Source of the DNA: Stichopus chloronotus
Lineage: Eukaryota; Echinodermata; Holothuroidea; Aspidochirotida; Stichopodidae
Length of the DNA: 64,000 bases
Direction of reading: 5' to 3'
NCBI GenBank assembly: GCA_021234535.1
Contig: CM037832.1
Coordinates: 10,981,575 to 11,045,574 of the forward strand
Position 1 is the stretch's first letter. The number at the start of each line of letters is the position of its first letter. The notes below the pieces were generated by a model that ran no database searches, was not told the origin of the DNA, and worked only from the letters and a program-made list of their open reading frames with translations. Of the stretch, positions 38,907 through 49,714 are shown one piece after another. Both the position numbers and the translations under genes were made by a program.

Positions 38907-39102
38907 TTGATAATTTCATACCAGTTGTTTTCAAGAGTTCATAACTTTCTTCTGCATAATTTATACATGTGTCTATTAAGGTTATAAATCGTCCAATCTG
39001 ATCTTTATTGATGTCAGGGAGAATTGTCAGTAACCGATTATCCACCAGCACGCCTTTGCCAATTCTCCTCTGCATGCGTCTGAGGCCTTGTTGCTTCATT
39101 TG
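38907..39102 (-). CDS. Candidate internal exon C, product uncertain
   Basis: The minus strand shows TTCCCGTTTAACGTCTGCAG, then 65 codons plus one base, ending at TCAA|GTAAAA. The translation (QMKQQGLRRMQRRIGKG, then VLVDNRLLTILPDINKDQIG, then RFITLIDTCINYAEESYELL) has ordinary globular, helix-rich composition. Two loose resemblances came to mind: GRFITLID recalls RRFITLID of AFG1-type ATPases, and the helix pattern recalls the C-terminal region of DEPDC1/4/7 proteins. Neither is strong enough to name. The frame continues only into an A-rich tract, consistent with intron. Confidence 0.3.
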
Positions 39103-39478
39103 CTGCAGACGTTAAACGGGAATATGAAGTTCACATCTGTAGGGAAAAAAAAATGCTCCTTTCAAGGTTGTTACAGGTTAAATAGTTTTCATCATGATAT
39201 TATGTGTTGTTTTATTCATGCAATTCTGAAACTCTGCAGGGATGACTGTGTAAAGTATTTAAGTGGGGACATTTAACATTTGCCATGGCTTCATCGTTGT
39301 GCAGCTGTTTTTAACTTTAGGTTAATGCAAAGTGCAGTGGATGACAGTCTAGCAAAACTCCGGAGGATGTAATAAGCTGTGACAGCCTATGGGATACAGG
39401 AAAGAAAAATACATTCTAAAACATTTAAAATTTGATGTTCACTATTGTCTTTGTGGATGGCAAATGATAGGCTGTTTA

Positions 39479-39612
39479 TGTAGCTAGAAGTAGTTGATAT
39501 CTAGTGTGTTCTTTTTAACAATATAGCTAGAAGTAGTAGATGTAAACATTGTAGCTAAAAGCAGTAGATGTATAAATTGTAGCTAGAGGTGGTAGATATT
39601 TACATTGTAGTA
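39479..39612 (+). repeat. Minisatellite, 4 units of about 34 bases
   Basis: TGTAGCTAGAAGTAGTTGAT-like units recur near 39479, 39523, 39557 and 39587: GTAGCTAGAAGTAGT, ATAGCTAGAAGTAGTAGATG, GTAGCTAAAAGCAGTAGATG, GTAGCTAGAGGTGGTAGAT, separated by TAAACATT-like spacers. Confidence 0.8.
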
Positions 39613-39966
39613 GACAGTAAGTAGACTGACAAGTGGTGAATGGTACCAAGCAGCTGTAGCATATTACTGCACAGTGTAGTAAATGGGTAGTAGACATGAT
39701 TCATAGATCTTGTAACACTATATATAGACCATGTTGTGGGCAGCTTAAAGGTTTTTTTCCTGTATATGTGTGAACTCCAAGGCAAGTACTTTATAGAATT
39801 ATATTGTTCAGTATACATTGCATTGTCGTCAGTTGCTACCGTACATGTGGACATGAAATGTGAATGATGGTAGATGTGATACTAGTCGACTTGTACACTT
39901 TGCATTATCTGTATTTGCAGCTATATTGCTAAGACTGTGCACAGTTTAACCAAGCTTGTAAAGTAC

Positions 39967-40160
39967 CTGAAAAGAAAAAAATCCAGCCCCTTGCCCTCCA
40001 TTTCAGGAGCATCCTAGTTTGGCTTTCGCTTGAAAGCGCCAGCATGAAAAGCTGGAAGACTTGTTTGCCTGCAAGCCTGTCGTTTCTGGTGGCATAGTCA
40101 AGTAAATTTTTCAAAATTTTCTGAACGACAAGACTGGTAGGCATATTTACCCGGTAGCAT
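39967..40160 (-). CDS. Candidate internal exon B, product uncertain
   Basis: The minus strand has ATCTTTTCTGCATAG, then one base completing a codon, then a 64-codon open frame: CYRVNMPTSLVVQKILKNLL, DYATRNDRLAGKQVFQLFML, ALSSESQTRMLLKW. The stretch is rich in amphipathic helix pattern. LAGKQVFQLFMLALSSESQ can be laid against the QLLLKLL..NREEFRRLL helices of DEPDC7-like proteins, but only weakly. The apparent donor, TTTTCAG|GTACTT at 39967, is itself preceded by a T-rich run and could instead be an acceptor. Phase at the end is 1, which does not join exon C (phase 0) directly. Confidence 0.25.
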
Positions 40161-40512
40161 CTATGCAGAAAAGATATATGCTTGTACAGTGCACGTACAT
40201 GGTTTGAAGTACAATATGAAGTCAATTTACATACCAATTGAGTAGACTGGGGCACTATACATCTACTGTGTTGTCACATGTGGAAGTAAATCTGCAGAGA
40301 AAATTTAGTAGACTTTGGTAGCCATTTGGTGCTAACAGGTAGCTAGTTGACTTTTAACTCTACAGTAGATGGTAACAATTACGTAGTAAGTGTGATATTT
40401 GCTAACTTTTTTTTTTTAAGAACTGTTTTATAGGCTTGACTCTTGAAGGGGTCATCATGTAAGAAATTATACTTATTTCTTTGATCAAGAAGTCAAGATG
40501 ATGGACTGTTAC

Positions 40513-40660
40513 ATAAATGGCGTTATTCATAGTTTCCAGTGAATATATTTTGAAGCATTTGATGGGAAGAAGCTGACAGTTTGCTTCCTTCAGAGACAGT
40601 CCTACAAGTTTGTACTCCTTGGAAAGGTAGCCTGTAATTTCACTTAAAATTGACTCCAAT
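40513..40660 (-). CDS. Candidate internal exon A, product uncertain
   Basis: The minus strand reads ATATAGATTAACAG, one base, then 49 codons (LESILSEITGYLSKEYKLVG, LSLKEANCQLLPIKCFKIYS, LETMNNAIY) to TAT|GTAACA. The frame stays open a further 36 codons into an A-rich tract, so the donor is uncertain. Composition is that of a folded protein. It precedes exon B in a minus-strand gene, but the phases (0 out, 2 in) do not match, so a missing exon, a different donor or a decayed gene must be assumed. Confidence 0.25.
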
Positions 40661-41134
40661 CTGTTAATCTATATCCTAAAATACATTCAAAGTAGATGCA
40701 CATAAAATATGAGAACATACCTTTTCCCATTTGACTTGCCTCATGAATGTTATGATGATGATGTAAAAATTCCCCATTTTGTTTTTTTTTTTTGCTTTTT
40801 CAAAGTTAAAAATTTAATTCTAACTCAGAAATTAAGCCATGGCAGTTATCATTTCTCTACCACCAATCACCGGAATATGGCACAAACACACATATTATGA
40901 TCTACTGTACACAGTTAGTGGTCACTTCACACTACAGTATGTTGGATCACATCAAGTTATTGTGTAACATTTTGCATCCATGTATCGATCAGACACTATG
41001 TTGCTGAGGATGTGTGTAAAGACACTCATGGATTTAATGACATGCCAATGCTGCCTCCAAGAAAACTCATCCAGCCGTCGGACGCGCTCGCTCATATTGC
41101 GAGTCAAGGAGTATGGATGCCAGAGGAATATCAT

Positions 41135-44100
41135 GCACAGTTAGTGTCCCTATAGGGCCACACTAGTAGTACAGTTTAATCTGTCTTTCAAGAGATCATG
41201 TTTGTAGACTGTGTTGGTTTTCTGCAGAGCTAATCAATCGGCAGACACAGAAGAAGACGTGGTCGGTAAATCTTTGTGGTATGGTGGAAGTCAACCTTGA
41301 TCTTCAGATTCAGTCAGACAGGCTTGATGACAGCAGGAACAGGCAAAATGTGTACAGGATATTGCAGGGACTCACCAAATATTGATTAAGAACAGAAAAA
41401 AAAGGAAAGAAAAAAAATGTGGAAATTCAAAAGATAACTGATTATTTTTCAGAACCAGAAGATGACTGCTATAATATCATCACAGATTATAGTATTGTCT
41501 TTCATAAAATTATCCATTGTGTCCTCCTCACAAATGAGAAAAAAAAAGAGTAAATACGATAAAATGTTAAGTTACACATCTTATCAACAAATTGATATGA
41601 AAGTGGATGGAGCCAAGCTCTTAGTTAAAGGTCCATCATTATTACCAGAAAAAGTTGTAGCTTGAGAGGAAACTGTGTGTATGGTAATCTGGAATGTTCT
41701 GTAAATTAACAAAGTAAATTTAGCCATAGAATGGGGAAATATTATGACCCCAAAGTTCAGTGGATTTGTCTGCTGAAAAGATTTTTTAAGGTATTTTTTA
41801 TCTACAAACGTTTCTGTTTTGGGAAGTGTGTTTTATTCAGAACTGTTTATCTAATTGAATCCGATTTTTGTGATTTTGCCTGACTATATTGGCCCTTGCA
41901 TGACATGTGAAAAAGTGCACCTTTTCTGCCACTTTGACCCGCACAATATACAATTGCAACGTGTCATCCTGAGAAAGATTGTTTGTGAAAATTTTCTGAG
42001 AACTTGGTGTAGTAAAATTTTAATAGCAGAACATCAAAGGCAGTTAGCTGGTGGCGGTGTATCTTGTCGTGTGTTGCGTAAATGTTAATCGCTGGTTTTA
42101 TCTGGCGGTTGTTATCGGTTAGTGCTTGCTGTCAACCGCATCCTACAGCACCACCTCTCCCAACCTGTCTCACCTCTCTTGTGTCACTCACAAACAGGAT
42201 GCCTCATACCAGGCTTGCAAAAGATTTAGTTCATATTATTTATAGATTTCCCTTGACCGCTTGAGCTGCATTTTCTTACAGGAGTTGCATACTATATACA
42301 TGAAAGTATGCTGATAAAAGCATAGGACACAGTACATGGAAGGAACCCTTTGTGCGCTTGCAATGCATTCACATTTCTTGTGGTTTAAGTAAAAACCTAT
42401 AAAGACAGTGAATTAGCATTGACCATCAGATTAGTAGACCATGTTTTCTTTCTTTATGTACATGCTATGTTGGGAAATAATCTGGTGTCACATTCCATTT
42501 TGCCACATAAGGGTCTCAAACTGCGATATAAATACAAGCCTGTAGCAAACCTCATTTGCTGGTAATTGTGAATTTTCAAAGAGCTTATTTCAGGCTCCCG
42601 AAAGCTGAATTGCCCATACAGCACATATATGCTTTGCCAAAATCACTCCATTTTAGTCAGAGTTCGTGTGAAAATTTGAATTAAATTCACTCATACTCCA
42701 TGTATTGTGCAGCAAGGAAGCTATTGTATTAAACACAGCATGCTGGCAATGTTAATTGCTGTGGTCTGTGGAATCAATAGCGCCTTATGACATCAAACAA
42801 TTGCATTCTGGTGGGCTCAAGTGTTGGGATTCTAACGTCAAGATTCCTTAACGTGTGACGTCAGCTCGTCATCTGGTGTTTGAGGTAAACAGTGCTAGCA
42901 TTTGATGGTACAGGTAATTGGTTTCCAATAACATAATTGAAAAGCCAATATGTTACACGCAAGTCACAAAAGGAACGGCAAACTTGCGACGTCATGGAAG
43001 GCGATTTACGTTCACACATTCAGTCCACTGACCTTGCTCTTGTTTTCCCAAGGCACATTATCTCAACTTTTCTTTGTTCGCTTTTGCTCTTTGTAAAATG
43101 TCCTCGCAAGTCATCAGTTTCTGGGAAAATTAAAACAATAAGGATTACGTGGACAGTACAAGTTTCAGAGGAATGAAAAGATTTAAGAGTGGTTGAGCAT
43201 GGTGGTTAATTATTGTTAAAGTGAAGGATGAAGAAATGTCTGTTTCATTTGACTTATACAATCCCGTGAATTCTTTTGGACTCATCCACTTTACTAAGGA
43301 TGTTTGACTCTCATATTTGAACAGATATCCCCTCATTCACGTGCACTGGACTCAGTCGGTGATTCTCGTTGGAATGTTGCATCTGACTTTCAACTTGGAC
43401 TTTGTTGGACTCATACAGCAGTTTAGCGAAGTCCTGAATTCATAGCACTTGGCTCATCTGCTCCCGTAGTGAACCCTGTCAGTCCACATGACTTTATTTC
43501 AACTTACTCTATCACTGACTGTCACACGTTTCTCAGTCCTCATCCTCCATACTTGACTTAGTCACTCTCTTTCCTCGTGCACCTGAGAGATAGTCACTTA
43601 AAGTTGACTTACACTTTGTCACATCTCTGCTGTCAACTCAGTCCATCCCATTCTTTGTTTTTGATTCACCGATCTCGGCCCAATCGTTTCGATTCTTTGT
43701 ATTCCACCATCTTTCAACTTTCATTCAGAGCAAAAGCTTAAGGAGTGTACATGATCCTGAGCATAGAGGGTGCGATGCTAGCTGTTTTTATTTGTGCACT
43801 CGTGAAGTATGCATGAAGCGTTAGTAGCAAGGTGTAAGTGTAGTCACTTGTGAACACCCACACCATTAATTCGTGTGGATGTGCAGCAACTGCAAAGCTT
43901 GCATGAAATTGAATAGTACTTGGGCTTTAATAGGTCACAATTTGCAGTGGAGACCCAGTTGTTTCGTCCCATGCACTCATTAGTTAGCAATCATTGAATT
44001 TGACCTATCCATTTGCATTCACTTTACTGGACTGCTTAATGCCTCACTTTCCCTGTAGCATGCTCGAAAGAAGGTGAGAGAAATTAGTTTGCTGAATGTC

Positions 44101-45725
44101 ATGTTAACTTTATACACACTTTGGAAGAACAATTACATATTTGCCAAATAACAATGTTGTGTTGTTGATCAGTAGTATTTGAGCAGCACAACGCTGGCCT
44201 CAAATGTCATACACAGTGAGAGCCATCTACGAGCCTACATTTTCAGTGAGTAATAAACAGCACTGCCTCGTCGTTCTCTCCCGAAATTGGACTGCGATTA
44301 GAATCAACATGTTGAATTTGTGAGCTGTCGTCATGTTCAGTAGATTGCTACAGCATGTTTCAGATACGCTATATCACTTCTCGCTGGATATCATTCCTAA
44401 CCTGGATGAGCTCCCTGGTCATGTACAAACCAGCAATGCTGTTAGACCTGGAAATGTCACTGGGTTAATGTAGGACAATCCCCCCTTGGATTCACATATA
44501 TGTGCACGAAAAGCAGGGATGTTCAGTAATTGATGTGCGCTTCAGTGTGGTTTTAGGATACTGTGTATCGTGAGAATGCCTCCAGACGCTATCGGCTTCG
44601 ATGTGAAGAAAACGTGCATGGCAAATGAATTGAGGAAATGATCGTAATTAGAATTTCTAGCCAGAATTATAGCGTAGATGAGTATTCCTATTAATTGGTG
44701 TGTGGGGTGAGTTTATTGACAAAATTGTGTGAGGGATCCTAGGGTATGTATGAAACAAATTTTAGTAGTTTACCAACTCAAATCTTTCTTTTTTGTCCAC
44801 AGTGTAACAGTTTTAGTAGAGGGTGTCATCCACTGGAACAGTATGAATACTTTGGCAGCCAAAGTATACATTCTGGATAATGTTTGGCTTTAATAGTATC
44901 GCACACTGCAGTTGATGTCATATTTTTTTCCCCCAAAACTTGAGTGAAATGCATGTTTTCTTAAGCACTGTAGGCAGGCAAGCGATGTGTGGCTGTGAAA
45001 GTGGGTCATGTGGGTGAATGTATTACGCTTGTTGTTTTTGCTGGAAAGTTTCCTGCAGTTTTACAAAATATGTGGCACTCCAGCTTGCAAACATAAAATC
45101 TCCAGTACCAGATGTTTTTTTAAGTTAAGAAGTGCAACTATCTTTTGTAACATTGCATATTTGACCTCCCTAGAGCATTAAATAACCAGCACTGTTTTCA
45201 GCAGAATTTCAAAGGTCATTTCAAAGGCCACACTCTGTGTTCATAGACCCTCTGGTGGCATTTTACAAGACCATTTTGTTTATGCAAACACTTTTTTCAA
45301 CCACATGAAAAAGATACCAAAAACTTTTGTGAGGTCAAGGTCATGGAGATTGGCATAGGAAAGTGAGGTACGTACAACACAGAAAGATATACCTTATACG
45401 ATAGATTAAGCGTGCGTGTTAATTTGTTTTTTCTTTAAAGGTCACTTGAGAGTAGAAAAGTCTTAATTATGAACACTTCTCTTTGATAGTTGATAGGAAC
45501 TTACTGTACTGATACCATGCTACTGTGAAACCTGGTCTACTGAAGATGAATAAAACCTCATACACCTCATGACATTCTAATATCAGAGTTTCAACTTTTG
45601 AAATTTCATTTTGATTTTTCGTGTAGTGAGGGGAGGGGTTCAGAATGAGTTTGGGGGGAGAGGGTTAGGACTGGACACATTGAGTTGAGGGAAAAGGCTC
45701 AAGCAAAAAAAAATTCAATTCTGTT
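41135..45725. other. Largely non-coding stretch
   Basis: It holds a second copy of the short dispersed repeat (43806-43890) and a purine-poor, GACTCA/AGTC-rich segment at about 43340-43700. Frames such as 42082-42264 (plus) and 43336-43145 (minus) lack splice support. Confidence 0.3.
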
Positions 45726-45840
45726 CAAAATTGCCAGATGCTAGACCATGGTCAATACGGTAATGCATATCTTATATGAGGCGAGTAAGTCGCTAGCGAA
45801 TTCCCAAACCAGAGAGTTTTGGGAATTCTGTGAAATTACG
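45726..45840 (+). repeat. Half copy of a foldback repeat
   Basis: AAATTGCCAGATGCTAGACC, TGGTCAATACGGTAATGCAT and GTCGCTAGCGAATTCCCAAA match the right arm of the foldback element at 60955-61220. No inverted left arm was found upstream, so this copy seems solitary. It includes a small hairpin: GAATTCCCAAA...TTTTGGGAATTC. Confidence 0.75.
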
Positions 45841-46584
45841 CCAATACAGATGCAGAGAGAGAGTACATTTTCTTTTTGAATAGAAATATGAATATGAGAT
45901 CCTAGTCATGAAAGTTTAAAGTCAATGTATAGTTTGATGGCCTATGCAAATTGTGTAGTGGGTTTGATATTAGGTTTAGGCTACTCCGATGTTGTTGGAG
46001 TCAAGCGCTCAGGGGCTGAATATTCATGACCCTGAAGCTACTCGTGACTTTTATGTACTTGGTATTGATTTCAATGACATCATTACTACCACCTGCACAT
46101 ACATGGTGTTACATTTTGGCAGGAATCATAGCATAGACAATTCAGGGCTCGTAACAGTGTCTGTGCTTTGGAATTTTGCTTACCGCTGATAGTACAAGAT
46201 GTCACACATCTAGGCTAGGCCTAATTGGGAAGTAAGAAGTGTAAAATACCTATACTAGATTTTAATGATATATAATTTATAAAAAATTGGTCTTCAAGAA
46301 GGTTTTTATACCATTGTTAAAGTTTTGCAGAAGTGATGACTCCAAGGAAAGTGGAGGTGAGTCACAGCTTCTGGCCAGGAGTTGCGACTCTAAAGTATAA
46401 GTCGAGTAAGCTGCCCAAGCTTATCTAATAATCTATGTTTTCTTTAACTTTAAAGCTCTGCTGTTTGCTTTTGTTTGTAATAAAAGGCAGAATTTATGAT
46501 TATGGGGAATAAGTTTCAGAACTGGTAGTAATCATAAAAGTGTTGCTTTTCTTGATCTTGATTATGTAACCATGGCAATGGTTT

Positions 46585-47835
46585 TTCATCGTCAGATTTT
46601 CTGTATTGAATGCTGTTAACAAGGGGAAGGTACAGGTAGTCTTGATGGCTCTTTTTGATCTGTTAGCAACATTCGATACTGTCGATCACAACCGATCACT
46701 CAAGTGCCTTTGTGATAATTCTGGTGTAACTGGGACAGTCCTTGACTGGTTTGAAAGTTACCTGAAAAGTAGAACCTCATCTGTAAGCGTCAGTGGCATC
46801 TCTACCATTCAAACTAGATTGTTGTACGGCAAGGCTCTGTTTTAGGCCCACTTCTGTGCACCATGTATACATCATGTGTGGGTAGCATAATGCGTGAGCA
46901 CAGGGTTCATTTCACTCTTATGCTGATGACTTTCAGGAGATTGTTTCCTTTAATCCTAACATTCCTGGTGAAGCTCAACTGGCATTGAAGAAATTACAAG
47001 ATTGCATTTCCGACATTATGATTTTGATGAACATGCTATAAAATTGAATATGAAAAAACCGAGTTTTTTATCGCTGGTACAAAAAATTGGCCCCAAAAAC
47101 TACCCCTTGATCAGGTACAGGTAGTAAATCATCGTGGAAGCCCCTCAAGTGAAATTTGTAATGTTGGAATCATTTTTGATTCAGTTTTCAAAAGACAAGA
47201 CAAGTCAACCATTTAGTTTTGTCCCGCAATTACCATCTCAGGGAATTGTATCATATTGGTCCTTGTCTTGATCAGGAAACCCATCATTCTGTTGTTAATG
47301 CAGTCCTCGGCTTCCCACTTGATTATGGCAATGTCCTGTTTGACATCTGGCTACTTCCAGAGACAGTAAAACATATTTAGCCCCCGCAAAATCAATGTGC
47401 TAAGTTTATGTTTTCTGTTTCTGGGCTTGATAGTCCAAAACCCTCTACTGAGAACCCTTCACTGGCTTGTTATCCACAACAGAATCCTATGTGTTTATAT
47501 GTTTACAAATGTATTAAAAGTGAAGCTCCAACTTTCAAACGTGCTTATGCAGAAAACCTCGCCTTTATGAGGTCCTATCACTAAATCTGCAATTTATAGG
47601 GTTCTGCTTCTCACACCGTCTTCAAAGAAAGTGAAGCCAATTTTTCCATTGCCAGTCCTGTAGTGTGGAACTGTTTCCCTCCGCACATTAGAAATTCAAA
47701 TTTGGTTGCCCTTTTTAAAAAAAGGATAGATCTTATCTGTTCGGTTGATTGTATTTTGATCGTCTGAATTTTTCTTGTATATGCAGCACACTGATCATAT
47801 GGAATTTGCACTATATAAATGTTTGTGTTGGTTTT
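46585..47835 (+). mobile_element. Decayed non-LTR retrotransposon, reverse transcriptase to C-terminus
   Basis: The first frame (46606-46845) reads VQVVLMALFDLLATFDTVDH and GVTGTVLDWFESYLKSR, the palm and finger motifs of LINE reverse transcriptases. After a frame break, VHFHSYADD (catalytic YADD at 46919-46930) is intact. Later pieces, in several frames with stops and indels, include LALKKLQDCISDIM, VVNAVLGFPLDYGNVLFDIW and, near 47650, ASPVVWNCFPPHIRNSN...LFKK, matching the WNSLP tail of CR1/L2-type ORF2. The 5' part (endonuclease, start of RT) is missing, so it is a 5'-truncated, inactive copy. Too damaged to place in a clade. Confidence 0.9.
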
Positions 47836-47839
47836 CCTT

Positions 47840-48480
47840 ATTTAGTAGATGATCCCTGTTGTTTTTCATGGAGGTCAAAGGTCATTTGAGGTCACTAGAG
47901 GTCACCAACATCTGAAAACTTACTAAGGGAGGTAACTCAACAATAGAATGTAGCTTGGACTTTAAACATAGTGTGTAGGTATTCCATTGTAAGTCAATGT
48001 TTTTCATGGAGATCAAAAGTCATTTTAGGACACCAGAGGTTAAAGTCTGAAAATCTATGAAAGAAGATATCACAGCAATTTTGCTGGAGCTTCAAACTGT
48101 TAATATAAGTAACTCTAAATGGGTAGATGATCACTACTATTTTATGGACAAAAGTCATATGAGGTCAATAGAGGTTAACTTGAAAACCTTGAAGACATAG
48201 TATCTCAATTAGGTAAAGTTGCTGGAAGTTCAAATTGACCTGCAGGTTGTCCATTGTTAGCAGGTGATCCCAATTTCTTTTCATGGAGGTCAAAGGTCAT
48301 TTGAGGTCACTAGAGGTTAAAGTCTGATAATCTATTAAGGAAGATAGCTTCCAGCTGAATGTTGCTGGAACTTCAAACTTAGTGCATAGGTAATCCATTG
48401 TAAGTATGTGATCCCTACTGTTTTTTAATGGAGATCAAATGCATTTGAGGTCACCTGATGTTGAAGGTGAAAACATATTA
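47840..48480 (+). repeat. Tandem AGGTCA-type repeat, about 5 diverged units
   Basis: GGAGGTCAAAGGTCATTTGA or variants occur at about 47871, 48007, 48148, 48286 and 48429, period roughly 139 bases. GTAGATGATCCC and TnTTTTTCATGG precede them, and CTGAAAAnCTATnAAGGAAG and TTGCTGGAnCTTCAAACT follow. Related to the 35011 array but a separate subfamily. A further weak unit lies near 48775. It abuts the 3' end of the LINE relic. Confidence 0.85.
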
Positions 48481-48496
48481 AGGAACATATTTACTT

Positions 48497-48650
48497 CACG
48501 CCTCACTTACCTGTCTCATCACAACAAATGCACTCTCAATCTACCATGCCAAGAGTACTGGTAACCTTTAACACCATCTCTGGTACCATCTGGTCTAGTA
48601 TCAGACTAGCGCCCTTTTCCCATTCTGCCATCCCAGTGTGACAGGAGTTG
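48497..48650 (-). repeat. Dispersed repeat, inverted partner of 32590-32725
   Basis: CTCACTTACCTGTCTCATCA, AACAAATGCACTCTCAATCT and GGTAACCTTTAACACC are the reverse complement of the 32590-32725 core. The match includes ACAGGTAAGTGAG, so an apparent splice donor is part of the repeat. Confidence 0.7.
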
Positions 48651-49367
48651 GGGGTTTGGTAGATACTTTATGCAAGTTCATCTTTTCATCCAAGTTTATG
48701 GTAACTGAATGTTGCTTGATCTTCAAACTGTTAACATTGGTAGCCCTTGATGTTTGGATGGTCTCTGTCATTTTTTATGGAGGTCAAAGTTTATGTTAAG
48801 TCACTAGTAATCATAGTTTGTAAACTTGTAGATATGATATCTCACAGAGAGTAAGGTGTTTGAATCAAAACTGGTATGTATTGTCATTTGTTTTTGGTGA
48901 AGATAATCAAGAAATCTCATTCAACTTTCTGTTTTTCCTTTGCGGTGGGGGTGTAGGGAAGAGGTGATGAGAAAAGAAAGGGGGTTGGGAGGGTATGTTT
49001 GCACTCTAGTAAATTAAACCTTGCATGGTACACCAAGTACCAAAGATCAGGAGGGGAAGGTAGGTAGGTTGCCCATTGAGTTGGTATCAGTGGTTGCTCC
49101 TCTTTATTTAGAGTCAGGCTTATTTGTAATTTCACTTTTTTAGATTCATATTTGTTATTTCCAATAATTTTCAAGGATTGGCTATGTTTGAGTTTCATTT
49201 GCAGCATCGTCCATTTTGCTAACTTTACTGGCTTCATAATTTGTAACCTTTGTTTTTTCAAGTCAGTTCTTTTTGGTTTGTTTCTTCTGTTGATTTGCTT
49301 TACTCACCACAAGGCAAAGATCACAGCATGCAATATTCTCTGAATATAGTATTTCCTATCTTTGCAG

Positions 49368-49714
49368 TATGGGCAACCGCCGGAGCAGTCACTCGTCCCT
49401 GGAAGAAGACTCCAGAAAAGTTTCTCATTCAGGCAGCAATGTCTCCGCCAAACCGAAACAGACCGATAAGCACCCTTCCAATGCAAAGTCTGAGACCCCT
49501 TCCACCCCTGTCAACCCCGGGCCCGCCATTGCAGAGACCCCCTCACCGAGAAAAGAACCCCCTGATAAACCCCCACCCACTGCCAAGTCACAGTTGCCAG
49601 ATTTATCTAAGTTTCCTGAAGACGTTAGAAAGTTGTTGCTGGGTCATACGCCGAGCATGAAGATGAAACGGAAACCAAATGTAGTTAGAATTTACATTAG
49701 CTCCATTCAAGATG
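49368..49714 (+). CDS. Coding exon: N-terminal region of a possible DUF4062/STAND-type protein
   Basis: The acceptor CCTATCTTTGCAG ends at 49367 and ATG lies one base into the exon at 49369. The frame runs 115 codons plus one base to a GTAAGT donor at 49715 (phase 1). The protein begins MGNRRSSH, fitting N-myristoylation (Gly2, Ser6). Residues about 8-75 are Ser/Pro/Lys-rich and probably disordered (PSTPVNPGP, KEPPDKPPP). Residues about 76-95 (LPDLSKFPEDVRKLLLGH) look like a short helix. The end, KRKPNVVRIYISSIQD, resembles the first strand of DUF4062 (typically VRIFISSTFxD), which heads many NACHT/TPR/WD40 STAND proteins such as NWD and nephrocystin-3-like ones. The ATG may be the start, or internal if the exon at 3242 precedes it, with which it is in frame. 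Overlapping frames at 49250-49660 and on the minus strand are shadows. Confidence 0.75.

Noticed and set aside
40952..41134. Minus-strand frame SERVRRLDEFSWRQHWHVI
   Set aside because: Two frames look plausible over the same DNA and no clear splice edges were seen.
49250..49660. 136-residue frame overlapping the MGNRRSSH exon
   Set aside because: It is an alternate frame of the supported exon and runs back through the acceptor into intron.
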